DNA of 21,394 bases from a virus (IMGVR_UViG_3300020281_000138:1-21394); one strand, 5' to 3'; shown: positions 1-6,771, numbered from the stretch's first letter. Notes: generated by a model not told the origin, from the letters alone. Numbers and translations are program-made.

Positions 1-507
1 CATGCTATTATGGAAAACGGTGCAATATTTTATCGCTTACCAATTAGCGCGTTTATTCAAAAGGGATTTGACCCATCCAGAGTGCCCGCAAGAAGACTTG
101 ATGAACTACAGCTTTGGAATTGTTTTAGTTATTATCCTTCTGTTCATCGTTGGGATATATTAGACGGACAAGCTGGTAAATACATAGGAAAAGACAAAAA
201 ATGGCACGCAGGTAAATACTTATTTACTGTTGACTTTGCACATCCTGAAAGTAATATACTTGACACTGATCATTCAGAGATACCGCACGAACATAAGTGC
301 GCTCACATAATTGCCTTAAATGATGGTAATTTTGCAGCACAGCCTAACAATCGATGTATATGGGATATACCTTCTTTTACTGTTAAAGACACAATCCCTG
401 ATTGGAAAGTGCAGACATCTGAATGGAATGTAGAAGATAGCAGAGCTTGGCGTACTGAAGATACAGACAAGTTCTTCTATGAAATAGAGGAGAAAAAAAA
501 TGATTAG
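1..507 (+). CDS. Conserved marine phage protein of unknown function, 5' end at window edge
   Basis: The frame is open from the first base (His-Ala-Ile before the first Met at base 10), so the gene may start upstream of the window; from base 10 it gives 165 residues. The protein is soluble and aromatic-rich, with no signal peptide. Notable segments are NGAIFYRLPISAF at the start, SVHRWDIL near residue 45, and PHEHKCAHIIALNDGNF followed by QPNNRCIWDIPSF near residues 92-122. I recognise this pattern as a hypothetical protein that recurs in marine phage genomes, from memory and not from a search. Its stop overlaps the ATG of the next small gene. Function unknown. Confidence 0.8.
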   Translation, partial: HAIMENGAIFYRLPISAFIQKGFDPSRVPARRLDELQLWNCFSYYPSVHRWDILDGQAGKYIGKDKKWHAGKYLFTVDFAHPESNILDTDHSEIPHEHKCAHIIALNDGNFAAQPNNRCIWDIPSFTVKDTIPDWKVQTSEWNVEDSRAWRTEDTDKFFYEIEEKKND

Positions 508-601
508 TAAAATTAAAAATAAAGCTTTTCATTACTGGCACAATCACAAGATCGAAACTCTTGTGTTTATAGTTTTAGTAGTGGCTTTAATAATTAAATA
601 G
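500..601 (+). CDS. 33-residue single-helix membrane peptide
   Basis: A short ORF beginning MISKIKNKAF and ending with one hydrophobic helix (LVFIVLVVALIIK). The purine-rich GAGGAGAAAAAA just upstream is a good ribosome binding site, and the ATG overlaps the end of the preceding gene. The charged N-terminus and C-terminal helix suggest a small inner-membrane peptide. It lies in a run of four membrane or coiled-coil mini-genes, as often seen in phage lysis or host-takeover regions, but no function can be assigned. Confidence 0.6.
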   Translation: MISKIKNKAFHYWHNHKIETLVFIVLVVALIIK

Positions 602-605
602 AATT

Positions 606-698
606 ATGGAGATAGCCAAGATGAATTACTACGCTACAGGTTTGTTGATAGTGTTGTTAGTAGTCTTGGCTTTCTGTGGAGGACCACATGTCCAATAA
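606..698 (+). CDS. 30-residue membrane peptide
   Basis: This short ORF (start MEIAKMNYYATG) has one hydrophobic segment, LLIVLLVVLAF, and no other feature. It follows the previous peptide by four bases and overlaps the next gene by 11. A start at the internal ATG (base 621) would leave the helix intact. Support is position, spacing and hydrophobic pattern only. Confidence 0.45.
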   Translation: MEIAKMNYYATGLLIVLLVVLAFCGGPHVQ

Positions 699-1116
699 AC
701 CATTAAACATCGGAGAAGAAGCACGAGTACAGATGCCGATGAAGACGGTAGCTAGCCTAATCGTTATCGTAGCAATGGGCGTATGGGGTTATTTTGGTAT
801 TGTAGAAAAGCTCAATCAACACAGCACAAGATTAGAGTTGATGGAGAAAGATCTAACAGAGAATACAGACTTTAGAATCAAATGGCCTCGAGGTCAACTT
901 GGTTCGCTTCCTGCAGACTCGGAGCAATTTATGATGATCGAGGATTTATACAAGACCACGGATAAGCTTAACGCACACATAGAAAACATGGCGTTAAACA
1001 AAGTAAACATTGAGTTTTTAAGAAAACAAATGGATAAGGTTTTAGAAGATATTGAAAAATTAAAAGATTCAAATCGAGACATGAAATACAATGGAAATGG
1101 GAGTTACGCACAATGA
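688..1116 (+). CDS. Membrane-anchored coiled-coil protein, conserved in marine phages
   Basis: The protein has 142 residues. I place the start at the ATG at 688 because GGAGG at 678-682 sits five bases upstream; a GTG at 676 is in frame but overlaps that site. One membrane helix (VASLIVIVAMGVWGYFGIV, about residues 21-39) follows a short cytoplasmic N-terminus. A coiled-coil-like region comes next, then the segment RIKWPRGQLGSLPADSEQF (about 63-81), which I recall from many marine phage proteins, and a second helical stretch. The topology fits a periplasmic-facing anchored protein. A role in lysis or the envelope is possible but not shown. It overlaps the next gene by ATGA. Confidence 0.8.
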   Translation: MSNKPLNIGEEARVQMPMKTVASLIVIVAMGVWGYFGIVEKLNQHSTRLELMEKDLTENTDFRIKWPRGQLGSLPADSEQFMMIEDLYKTTDKLNAHIENMALNKVNIEFLRKQMDKVLEDIEKLKDSNRDMKYNGNGSYAQ

Positions 1117-1364
1117 TGGAAAAAATAACAACAATGTTGATAGGAATTTTATTAGCATTGGCTGGGTGGAGTTTATCTCGTACGTTTGAGCTGTCTACAA
1201 GTCAAGCAGTTCTTCTTGATAAAGTTGAAAGATTAGAAATGCAGTCAAGATTGTTAGAAGAAAAATTATCCGAGATGGCTGATTCTGATGAAGAAATTAT
1301 GAAACAACATGAAAAATTATTTCAAAAATTAGATCAATCTAATACGGGATATAATTACAACTGA
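1113..1364 (+). CDS. Small membrane-anchored coiled-coil protein
   Basis: The 83-residue product has an N-terminal hydrophobic helix (TMLIGILLALAGWSLSRTF) and then a long heptad-like helix (KVERLEMQSRLLEEKLSEM) ending in a charged tail. The design of one helix plus a coiled coil resembles small phage membrane proteins of the XhlA or spanin-partner kind, but sequence similarity cannot be judged here. It starts at an ATGA overlap with its upstream neighbour, which has the same topology, so the two may form a complex. The ATG at 1116 is an alternative start. Confidence 0.7.
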   Translation: MMEKITTMLIGILLALAGWSLSRTFELSTSQAVLLDKVERLEMQSRLLEEKLSEMADSDEEIMKQHEKLFQKLDQSNTGYNYN

Positions 1365-1573
1365 TGATAGAATCTGTAGTAGCATTATTGATGTTTGTAA
1401 ACGGAGAGATCAAGGAACACCTTGTGCAAAAAAACATGGCTGCGTGTCTTCGTGGAAAGCGTCACGCAGAGAGGGAGTATTCAGAATCTGTATCTTACAA
1501 ATGCTACAAGGGTAAGGCAGAAATAGAATTATACCAAGGAAGAAAATATATTAAAGCTTTAATCCTTGAATAA
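1364..1573 (+). CDS. Small conserved phage protein with paired cysteines
   Basis: The 69-residue product starts on the last base of the preceding stop codon. It begins with a short hydrophobic stretch (VVALLMFVNGEIKEH) and has cysteines in AACLRGKR and SYKCYKGKAE. I recognise this layout as a recurring marine phage hypothetical. The hydrophobic start could be a weak export signal, with the cysteines forming a disulfide outside the cytoplasm. That is inference. A small cysteine protein on the other strand at 5589-5801 has a loosely similar design. Confidence 0.7.
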   Translation: MIESVVALLMFVNGEIKEHLVQKNMAACLRGKRHAEREYSESVSYKCYKGKAEIELYQGRKYIKALILE

Positions 1574-1586
1574 GAAAAAGAACCCA

Positions 1587-1694
1587 ATGGCGAAGTATTT
1601 AAAAGATAGACGTTATCGTCAGAAAGTGATAAAGAATAAAAAAGCATATGACAGGAAAAAAGTACACATGGAAGTTTACACCAGAGGTAGTTAA
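1587..1694 (+). CDS. 35-residue very basic peptide
   Basis: This short ORF (start MAKYLKDRRYRQ) is dominated by Lys, Arg and Tyr. It lies in the gap after the previous gene and overlaps the zinc-ribbon gene by 47 bases in another frame. Similar tiny basic peptides occur in marine phage genomes at comparable positions, and nucleic-acid binding would fit the charge. There is no strong ribosome binding site, so support is moderate. Confidence 0.5.
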   Translation: MAKYLKDRRYRQKVIKNKKAYDRKKVHMEVYTRGS

Positions 1695-1875
1695 TGGTGT
1701 ATGTCCAACTTGTGAAGAAGATACATTACTAGTGTCTATCACTAGAGAATATTATAGATGTGTAACTTGTGGCACAGACTTGGAGCAGCATGTGAATGGT
1801 AGGATAATTTATATGCCAACTTTGACTGGTAAAACTTTACAATCTGAAGTAGATAAATTTTTAAAAGATGGCTAA
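1648..1875 (+). CDS. Zinc-ribbon protein
   Basis: The 75-residue product contains two CxxC knuckles, CPTC at about residues 19-22 and CVTC at about 38-41, with beta-like sequence between them. This is the classic layout of a zinc ribbon. It could bind DNA, RNA or protein. The lone ribbon with a short helical tail (SEVDKFLKDG) recurs as a hypothetical in marine phages. It overlaps the basic peptide before it and the basic protein after it, so the three may be translated together. No specific target can be named. Confidence 0.75.
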   Translation: MTGKKYTWKFTPEVVNGVCPTCEEDTLLVSITREYYRCVTCGTDLEQHVNGRIIYMPTLTGKTLQSEVDKFLKDG

Positions 1876-2002
1876 ACGTAAATTTACCAATTTTGTACCT
1901 AGACCAAAGCCTAGAAAACGTCCAAGAAGACATACAAAAAACCTAAATAAATCAAAGAAAAGATCATATAAACCATACAATCGTCAAGGCCGTCCACAAT
2001 AG
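1868..2002 (+). CDS. 44-residue basic protein conserved in marine phages
   Basis: The product begins MAKRKFTNFVPRPKPRKRP and ends KPYNRQGRPQ. It is rich in Arg, Lys and Pro and has almost no hydrophobic residues, so it is probably disordered and nucleic-acid binding. I recognise the opening and the NRQGRPQ ending as a recurring short protein of marine phages. The start overlaps the end of the zinc-ribbon gene. The stop codon abuts the promoter at 2005. Confidence 0.65.
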   Translation: MAKRKFTNFVPRPKPRKRPRRHTKNLNKSKKRSYKPYNRQGRPQ

Positions 2003-2004
2003 TA

Positions 2005-2033
2005 TTGACATATATCATATAAAGTCCTATAAA
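2005..2033 (+). promoter_or_regulatory. Sigma-70-like promoter for the Mrr-fusion gene
   Basis: TTGACA at 2005-2010, a 17-base spacer and TATAAA at 2028-2033 are close to the bacterial housekeeping consensus. The start codon at 2060 would follow a leader of about 20 bases. The bases just before the -10 (AGTCC) recall those in the promoter at 8875-8903. Confidence 0.7.
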
Positions 2034-2059
2034 TAAAAATATACAGACGAAAGAATATT

Positions 2060-4534
2060 ATGGACATGCAAAATATAACAAACTTTGATTATAGAAAGCC
2101 ATCTTACGATGAAGATGCAAAATTAAAAAAAGTATTTGAAAGAGAAATTAGACCAAAAACTAATAGTGTTTGGTTTCATTTAGAAGAATCTGTCGTTAAA
2201 TCAGAAAGACTTTTAAGTGAAAAATCTGCTATTACTAAAGCTCAAATAGAATTAGGCACTGTTGAAAAAGAAATAGTTCAAAACATAGGTGTTCCTGAAA
2301 TGGAAGACATAGATTACTCTTTAATAAAAGATAAAAAATTAAACAAGTTTGGTGAATTACTTATACCATATAAAGATGGTTATTTAATAATTAGAAATGA
2401 TAACCCAAAAATTTATTTTAGTCTCGATATTAACTTTTATAAGGAAAAATTTTTACCATCAGCATACACAGCTGTTTGTAATTTAAATGACTTAACTTAC
2501 TATGTAGATAGAAAAACATATCAAAATTTATCCAAAGAAAATTTTACTTTGTATATAGTTTTTACAAGGGCACATAAAAACAAAGCCTATAAAATAAATC
2601 TTAAAAATTCTTATGGTATTAAAGAAACTTATAAATGTTTTGAAGAATCAACAGATGATGTTGGAACTAAAAAGGGAGAACACATTTTTAATAATTTACC
2701 AAAATCAATTACTAAAAAGTACACTGAAGTTCTAGGACTTTTTGGAAAATATGAAACCTTATATGATCAGAGTCAAGAAGGAACAATTAGTAAAACTAAA
2801 GTAGATTTCTCATTAAAAGAAGTAAGTAAAAAAGATTTACTTGAAGCTAGTTATTTTTTTACTTTAGTAAACTACATCATGGCGTTTGTAACCAAAGTTG
2901 ATAGTTTTATTGATGAAAAGCAAGATAGAAATAAAAAAGATAAGTGGAGCAATAATATTTATACTTGGTTTGGTGAGTGCAAAGATGAAGGGGAGATCAC
3001 TAAGGTAACCATGAAACTAATAGAAAAACCTATCGAGACTTCTACAATAGTTAAATTTCTTAACAAGCAGTATGGAGAAAGGTTTGAAAGAGAAAAAAAT
3101 ATGTTTGCAATTGATGAATTATTTGAAGAAATGCTTAAAATTTGTTTCTTAACTCAACATTGTGAACAAGGTTTGAAACTACCTTTAGGTTATATAAATT
3201 ATTCTAAGGCAACAGAAATAGACTGTCTGTATTATTGGAATAATTTAGACTTTGTTGCAGCAATTAAAAATTATCTTGATATTAGCGACTTTCCTTTATT
3301 TTTAGAGGAAGGTGAAATATTTAATAAAAGAGAACTTTATCCACACATTGAAGAATATAAAAAATCAATAGGTAGTTTAGATAAAAAAGTTAATGAAACA
3401 TATAATTTAAAAGATGAAATAAAAGAACAAACATCTTTAATTTTACAAGAAGCCATGAATCAAGAAACTGGTTTATTGATACCACACAATGCTTGTGTTG
3501 GGTTAAAAGATGACCCTACTTTCAAATATGCAAGATTTGTTGAAGATGAAAAGTATATACATATCTTTTTACATGATGAGGAAGACAGATACATGAGCGA
3601 ATTATTTAAGAAAGATGAAAAAGAATTTAGATATTGGTTAGTAAATAGAAGACAAATGTTTGATAAAGAAGAAAATTTAATAGAAAATTATAATCGTATA
3701 TATTTAAAATTAGCTTGTTGTATCAGAGATTGGAAAGTTTTAATTGAGAGAGATACAACGATGAACTATGTGGGATCTAGAATACCACCTGGAGTTAAGT
3801 CTGATAAGAAAAGACAGATTTGGATCCCAAGAGTTAGATATAAAAGAAGAGATGGTTTGCAGCAGAGAAAAAGGGAAAAGGTGTTCTTTTCGGAATCTAG
3901 AAAATTTAGTGGAGAACGTAGAGCTCATAGGAGAAAATTACCAAAAGGTATGCAACCCTCTAAGACTCAATTGGTTATGGCTGAGGCATCAGGAGTATAT
4001 TTACCTGAAGGTCATACATTTGTAAGAAAATCTATTTGGGGTGAAAAAAATATGAACGAAAGACAAATTAAATATAGAACAAAGTCTTTGAATGGTTTGT
4101 TATATGAAACTGATGAAAATTTAGATAAACATAAAAGAATTGCTGCACTATCCCCTGCAGGTTTTGAAGAGATGTGTGAAAGATATGTTTCAAGGCTTGG
4201 TTGGGAAGTTATAAAAAGAAATAATTATGATGGTGGTATTGATATTAGGGCTGTTCGTGAGGGAGAAGATGGTAGAGTTAGAAAATTATTTGTTCAATGT
4301 AAACATTATATAGATTCAGGTAACCCTATCGGACCCGATGTTGTGCGTGAATTAAAAGGTTCTGTTGACCTTGATGAGATTGATAATAAAGATTGCGATA
4401 TTGAAATGATGGTTATATCCTCAACTAGATATACATTCAAAGCTGTTGAAGCAGCAGAGAAATTAAATATTAAATTAGTTAAAACGGACGACATAAGAAA
4501 GGAGGACAATGGCAGCAAAAGAAAAGATAATTAG
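2060..4534 (+). CDS. Large protein with C-terminal Mrr-type restriction endonuclease domain
   Basis: The 824-residue product has three parts. Residues 1 to about 560 are helical, charged and unrecognised. Residues about 575-661 form a basic module (IPPGVKSDKKRQIWIPRVRY to HTFVRKSIWG) with RAHRRKLP in the middle. Residues about 697-800 match the Mrr_cat fold: helix GFEEMCERY (E703), DGGID (D724, D728) and VQCKH (Q746, K748), giving the D...QxK active site, then a conserved GPDVVREL helix. Mrr enzymes cut DNA, often methylated DNA. A phage copy may degrade host or rival DNA, or process replication intermediates. It has its own promoter at 2005. The last 26 bases overlap the next gene and its AGGAGG site. 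Confidence 0.85.
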   Translation: MDMQNITNFDYRKPSYDEDAKLKKVFEREIRPKTNSVWFHLEESVVKSERLLSEKSAITKAQIELGTVEKEIVQNIGVPEMEDIDYSLIKDKKLNKFGELLIPYKDGYLIIRNDNPKIYFSLDINFYKEKFLPSAYTAVCNLNDLTYYVDRKTYQNLSKENFTLYIVFTRAHKNKAYKINLKNSYGIKETYKCFEESTDDVGTKKGEHIFNNLPKSITKKYTEVLGLFGKYETLYDQSQEGTISKTKVDFSLKEVSKKDLLEASYFFTLVNYIMAFVTKVDSFIDEKQDRNKKDKWSNNIYTWFGECKDEGEITKVTMKLIEKPIETSTIVKFLNKQYGERFEREKNMFAIDELFEEMLKICFLTQHCEQGLKLPLGYINYSKATEIDCLYYWNNLDFVAAIKNYLDISDFPLFLEEGEIFNKRELYPHIEEYKKSIGSLDKKVNETYNLKDEIKEQTSLILQEAMNQETGLLIPHNACVGLKDDPTFKYARFVEDEKYIHIFLHDEEDRYMSELFKKDEKEFRYWLVNRRQMFDKEENLIENYNRIYLKLACCIRDWKVLIERDTTMNYVGSRIPPGVKSDKKRQIWIPRVRYKRRDGLQQRKREKVFFSESRKFSGERRAHRRKLPKGMQPSKTQLVMAEASGVYLPEGHTFVRKSIWGEKNMNERQIKYRTKSLNGLLYETDENLDKHKRIAALSPAGFEEMCERYVSRLGWEVIKRNNYDGGIDIRAVREGEDGRVRKLFVQCKHYIDSGNPIGPDVVRELKGSVDLDEIDNKDCDIEMMVISSTRYTFKAVEAAEKLNIKLVKTDDIRKEDNGSKRKDN

Positions 4535-4730
4535 TATTAAACCGAAAGGCGTTACCCCTAAACAATACAGTGCGCTTTTGTTAGAGATTAATTTAATGAA
4601 ACGTGCTTGGAAGCCTTATGGGGTAGACTTACAAGTCAGTGCACCTGGTTTAAGAAACATTTTAAAATGGGGAACTAATGCTTATTCAAGACCAATTGGA
4701 CAGACTCGCAAATCTGTACAACAAGACTAA
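4509..4730 (+). CDS. Small conserved phage protein
   Basis: The 73-residue product contains KPKGVTPKQYSALLLEINLM, then a Pro/Leu-rich middle ending GLRNILKWG. I recall this segment from marine phage hypotheticals. It has no membrane helix. GGAGG at 4501-4505 gives a strong but close ribosome binding site inside the end of the nuclease gene, so translation is probably coupled. Function unknown. Confidence 0.7.
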   Translation: MAAKEKIISIKPKGVTPKQYSALLLEINLMKRAWKPYGVDLQVSAPGLRNILKWGTNAYSRPIGQTRKSVQQD

Positions 4731-4869
4731 AGAACCACGGTACAAGGATCAGTGGTACAAGGAGGTGAGAAAGAATTATGGATCTAATAATATTAAACGA
4801 TGGGTTATACCAATTAATTCCAGTAACAAAAAAAATGTTAGATGGAATAGTATTGACAGGAGAGATTGA
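4678..4869 (+). CDS. Possible overlapping 63-residue helical protein
   Basis: This frame starts at ATG 4678 after GGGG and overlaps the previous gene by 53 bases and the next by 92. Its first 35 residues (with LDRLANLYNKTKEPRYKDQW) look like a real amphipathic helix. The later part (SNNIKRWVIPINSSNKK) looks like shadow coding of the gene at 4778. Either all three genes are real in a nested overlap, or this one was longer and has been overwritten. Moderate support only. Confidence 0.45.
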   Translation: MLIQDQLDRLANLYNKTKEPRYKDQWYKEVRKNYGSNNIKRWVIPINSSNKKNVRWNSIDRRD

Positions 4870-4984
4870 TTGCTTTGAATTGTGTGACATACTTCGTTTA
4901 AAACTAACTGGGTATGTTGACACTTTAAATTTACATATTATGAATGATGGCAGTGGTAATTGGATTGGTTGTATGTGTAGATAA
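4778..4984 (+). CDS. Small acidic protein, unrecognised
   Basis: The 68-residue product begins MDLIILNDGLYQLIPVTKK and ends SGNWIGCMCR. GGAGGTGA at 4761-4768, nine bases before the ATG, is a near-perfect anti-Shine-Dalgarno match, which makes this a well-supported gene despite its size. The C-terminal CMC pair could bind metal. The TAA stop is the first part of the hairpin at 4982-5007. No function is assigned. Confidence 0.7.
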   Translation: MDLIILNDGLYQLIPVTKKMLDGIVLTGEIDCFELCDILRLKLTGYVDTLNLHIMNDGSGNWIGCMCR

Positions 4985-5007
4985 GGCGACCACTGATGAT
5001 CGCCTTA
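4982..5007. terminator. Hairpin between convergent genes
   Basis: TAAGGCGA (4982-4989) and TCGCCTTA (5000-5007) pair perfectly over eight bases around a ten-base loop. It sits between convergent genes, and its first arm includes the stop codon of the plus gene. There is no clean T run, so it may be a weak or bidirectional terminator or an mRNA end-protecting hairpin. Confidence 0.55.
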
Positions 5008-5014
5008 AGTTTGA

Positions 5015-5353
5015 TTAAGCTGCTCTTTTTTTGTATACTTCTATCTGCTCTAAAACAAAGCTGTCGTTCTTAATACCTTGGTCTTCTGTTTTATCAAAAT
5101 ATTCTAAGGCATTTATTGCGAACTGTTTGTCATAAGCGTAATCATGTAGATTATCTAAATCCGATATTAGATATTCTATTGATCTAAGATTAGTTGCATA
5201 CCAACTACTATTTACAGTAACTGTTTCACGATCTACTTTTTCAAGCTTTTGAATTATATCTTTAATGATACCACTTAGTCTAGAATCTCTTTGAACTTTA
5301 GTAATATCTCGAACATCATCGTGAAATTTCCACCAACCATTTTTGTTAGGCAT
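5015..5353 (-). CDS. Hypothetical helical protein, 112 residues
   Basis: The product begins MPNKNGWWKFHDDVRDITK and continues with several amphipathic helices. It has no membrane segment or cysteine motif. A strong AAAGGAGG lies seven bases before the ATG on the minus strand, and a promoter is predicted at 5394-5421. I do not recognise a family. As a singly transcribed gene beside a regulatory gap, it could be an early host-interaction gene; this is inference. Confidence 0.7.
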   Translation of the reverse strand: MPNKNGWWKFHDDVRDITKVQRDSRLSGIIKDIIQKLEKVDRETVTVNSSWYATNLRSIEYLISDLDNLHDYAYDKQFAINALEYFDKTEDQGIKNDSFVLEQIEVYKKRAA

Positions 5354-5393
5354 CTTCCTCCTTTCTATGAACTTTTAAATAATTCATAAATCC

Positions 5394-5421
5394 ACTATAT
5401 AGGATTATGTGGGATAGTCAA
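5394..5421 (-). promoter_or_regulatory. Sigma-70-like promoter, minus strand
   Basis: Read on the minus strand, TTGACT (5416-5421), a 16-base spacer and TATAGT (5394-5399) precede the 112-residue gene, giving a leader of about 33 bases. A palindromic motif (5438-5451) lies 16 bases upstream of the -35. Confidence 0.55.
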
Positions 5422-5437
5422 GGAACAAATTGTCACA

Positions 5438-5451
5438 CACTATATCTTGTG
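5438..5451. repeat. Near-palindromic motif, copy A
   Basis: On the minus strand this reads CACAAGATATAGTG. Related copies occur at 10076-10088 (CTCAAGATAGTG-like), 10567-10580 (CACAAGATGTTGTG context) and 12966-12979 (CACAAGATATTGTG). It lies just upstream of the minus promoter at 5394-5421 and could be an operator. Flanking TTGTCACAC and GTGTCAA make a larger imperfect inverted repeat. Confidence 0.45.
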
Positions 5452-5507
5452 TCAAGGAAAATATAGGACACTATGACCAAAATGGGTTCAACTATAAATT
5501 GAAATAC

Positions 5508-5543
5508 ACCTACCCTTTAGAGAGGGAATAATTAAGGGTAGGT
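5508..5543. repeat. 10-bp perfect inverted repeat in a regulatory gap
   Basis: ACCTACCCTT (5508-5517) and AAGGGTAGGT (5534-5543) are perfect inverted repeats around a 16-base loop. The gap 5354-5588 holds this, copy A of the CACAAGAT motif, a TTCAA/TTGAA inverted repeat flanking TATAAA (near 5488-5502), and no convincing gene. It could be an operator, a terminator-like hairpin or the core of a small RNA. Confidence 0.5.
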
Positions 5544-5588
5544 AATGATGAGAAGATACTCACGCATTATCATTTGTTGGGTTTGAAG

Positions 5589-5801
5589 TCAAGTCTCTTG
5601 GGTTGGGGAGCAAAAAAACTTAATAAATATTCTTTTTTCGTTAACATCTACAGCTCCAATTTTTTCTAATTGTACTATCGATTCTTTATATCCTGCATTC
5701 AAACAAGTGTATAAATCAGGATACGACCCTTCATATTCTACAGGGGGCAAGCATTGATTAGCTAAACCTGAGCAAAATATAAAAGTTAAAATAAATTTCA
5801 T
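5589..5801 (-). CDS. Small secreted cysteine-containing protein
   Basis: Start is at the ATG at 5801 (minus), giving 70 residues. A TTG two codons upstream is open but has a worse spacing to AGGA. The N-terminus MKFILTFIFCSGLANQ looks like a short signal peptide. It is followed by CLPPVEY, SYPDLYTCLNAGYKES and a C-terminal KFFCS, giving three to four cysteines that could form disulfides in the periplasm. I recall this layout (CLPP, YxxCLNAGY, FC near the end) from marine phage hypotheticals. Its start codon overlaps the -35 of the divergent promoter at 5801-5828. Confidence 0.7.
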   Translation of the reverse strand: MKFILTFIFCSGLANQCLPPVEYEGSYPDLYTCLNAGYKESIVQLEKIGAVDVNEKRIFIKFFCSPTQET

Positions 5802-5828
5802 TGACAATCCTATATTATGAACTATAAA
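5801..5828 (+). promoter_or_regulatory. Sigma-70-like promoter for the ribbon-helix-helix operon
   Basis: TTGACA at 5801-5806, a 16-base spacer and TATAAA at 5823-5828 precede the ATG at 5855 by a leader of about 20 bases. The -35 overlaps the start codon of the divergent gene. Confidence 0.65.
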
Positions 5829-5854
5829 CTATCTAACAATGAAAGGAAACAAGC

Positions 5855-6034
5855 ATGACCGACATGAATAAATATAAAAATGTTTCGCTTCAGAAAGAAA
5901 CATACTCTATTTTAGAGAAGTTGTCTAAGGTATTACTGCCCGACGGCAAATTGTCTATATCAAAAACAATCGAAGTATTAGCAAACAAAGAAGCGAGAAA
6001 ATTAAATGGTAAAATTAAAACTAAATCGGATTAA
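5855..6034 (+). CDS. Ribbon-helix-helix DNA-binding protein (Arc/CopG-like)
   Basis: The 59-residue product contains KYKNVSLQKETYSILEKLS, a short basic beta strand followed by a helix, then LSISKTIEVLANKEAR, a second helix. Strand-helix-helix of this length is the ribbon-helix-helix pattern of dimeric repressors and antitoxins. AAGGA lies nine bases upstream of the ATG. As first gene of an operon with its own promoter it may autoregulate, and it is the only clear candidate to bind the palindromic motifs in this window. No toxin partner is evident. It overlaps the next gene by 29 bases. Confidence 0.7.
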   Translation: MTDMNKYKNVSLQKETYSILEKLSKVLLPDGKLSISKTIEVLANKEARKLNGKIKTKSD

Positions 6035-6206
6035 AAGAATAATCTGTTCTACTTGTAAGGGGAACGGATACATAAAGGCGAAAGGATTAGATGGGGAGGA
6101 TAAGATAAACCAATGTTTTTCGTGTGACTCTGAAGGAGAAGTGTATGAGACTGTGTCACCAAAGAAATTCATTGGTCATGCGAATAGCAGCAGAAGTATA
6201 AATTGA
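6006..6206 (+). CDS. DnaJ-like zinc-finger protein
   Basis: The 66-residue product has CSTCKGNGYI (about residues 14-23) and CFSCDSEGE (about 37-45). These are two CxxCxGxG-like knuckles as in the central zinc-binding domain of DnaJ. There is no J domain, so this is a stand-alone zinc module. It may bind unfolded protein or nucleic acid. Similar short proteins are common next to recombination genes in marine phages. It overlaps the upstream gene in another frame, and its TGA overlaps the next ATG. Confidence 0.75.
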   Translation: MVKLKLNRIKRIICSTCKGNGYIKAKGLDGEDKINQCFSCDSEGEVYETVSPKKFIGHANSSRSIN

Positions 6207-6637
6207 TGAACGAAACGGACTTGGCTTATATTGCCGGTTTGTTTGATGGCGAGGGACACGTTCAATACAAACAATACATGCGTCAGCGAAAGCATAACAT
6301 TAAACCTTATCCAACTTGGTCAATTAGAATGGAAATGGCAATGACAGATAGATCTATTTTGATTTGGGTGCGTGAGATTTTAGGTGTCGGCACTGTTGGA
6401 GAGAAAAGATATAAAACTAGATATACTAAAACTTGGAAGAAACAGTGGCGTTGGCGTTGCAGCCACCGTGATGCGTTTTACGTTTCTACTTTGTTATGGC
6501 CTTTTGCTCATGTAAAACTGGAGGACATACAAAAGATCATAGCTCATTATGCTAAAAGAAAAATAGAATGTAAAAAGTTATTAAATGGTAAAATAATTAG
6601 TTTAGAAAAATATAAGGAGGCGATGAGTTTAGAATGA
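6206..6637 (+). CDS. LAGLIDADG-like homing endonuclease
   Basis: The start is ATG 6206, coupled to the preceding TGA; an upstream TTG is an alternative. The 143-residue product opens with DLAYIAGLFDGEGHV, a clear LAGLIDADG-type helix with catalytic acids at its end. A DNA-contacting beta region follows (YPTWSIRMEMAMTDRS, then VGTVGEKRYKTRY) and then WRWRCSHRDAFYVSTLL. One motif means it would act as a homodimer. It stands free, with no split host gene visible. Such phage copies may spread themselves or cut competitor DNA. Confidence 0.8.
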   Translation: MNETDLAYIAGLFDGEGHVQYKQYMRQRKHNIKPYPTWSIRMEMAMTDRSILIWVREILGVGTVGEKRYKTRYTKTWKKQWRWRCSHRDAFYVSTLLWPFAHVKLEDIQKIIAHYAKRKIECKKLLNGKIISLEKYKEAMSLE

Positions 6638-6771
6638 CATTTTATCATGGATTAGGTATGTTTATATTTAGTATGAGTGCCTTTTTTATTGGTGCGATTG
6701 CAGCTTATATAATAATAAATAAAGTTACTAAAAGGAGAAAAGAATCTAAAAGATTCGATGATTCAGAATGA
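6634..6771 (+). CDS. 45-residue membrane peptide
   Basis: This short ORF is linked by ATGA overlaps to the genes on both sides. One hydrophobic helix (MFIFSMSAFFIGAIAAYIII) is followed by a basic tail (KRRKESKRFDDSE), so the C-terminus probably faces the cytoplasm. Spacing and perfect overlaps support it as a real gene. Function unknown. Confidence 0.6.
   Translation: MTFYHGLGMFIFSMSAFFIGAIAAYIIINKVTKRRKESKRFDDSE

Noticed and set aside
3768-4025. 85-residue plus-strand ORF inside the Mrr-fusion gene
   Set aside because: It is out of frame inside a long gene whose frame encodes a coherent module there.
4985-5007. CTGATGA near a hairpin, as in a hammerhead core
   Set aside because: There is no GAAA strand, no stem III and no cleavage site; CTGATGA is simply in the loop of a terminator-like hairpin.
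5480-5495. GGTTCAA, like a tRNA T-loop
   Set aside because: No matching acceptor, D or anticodon stems can be formed around it.
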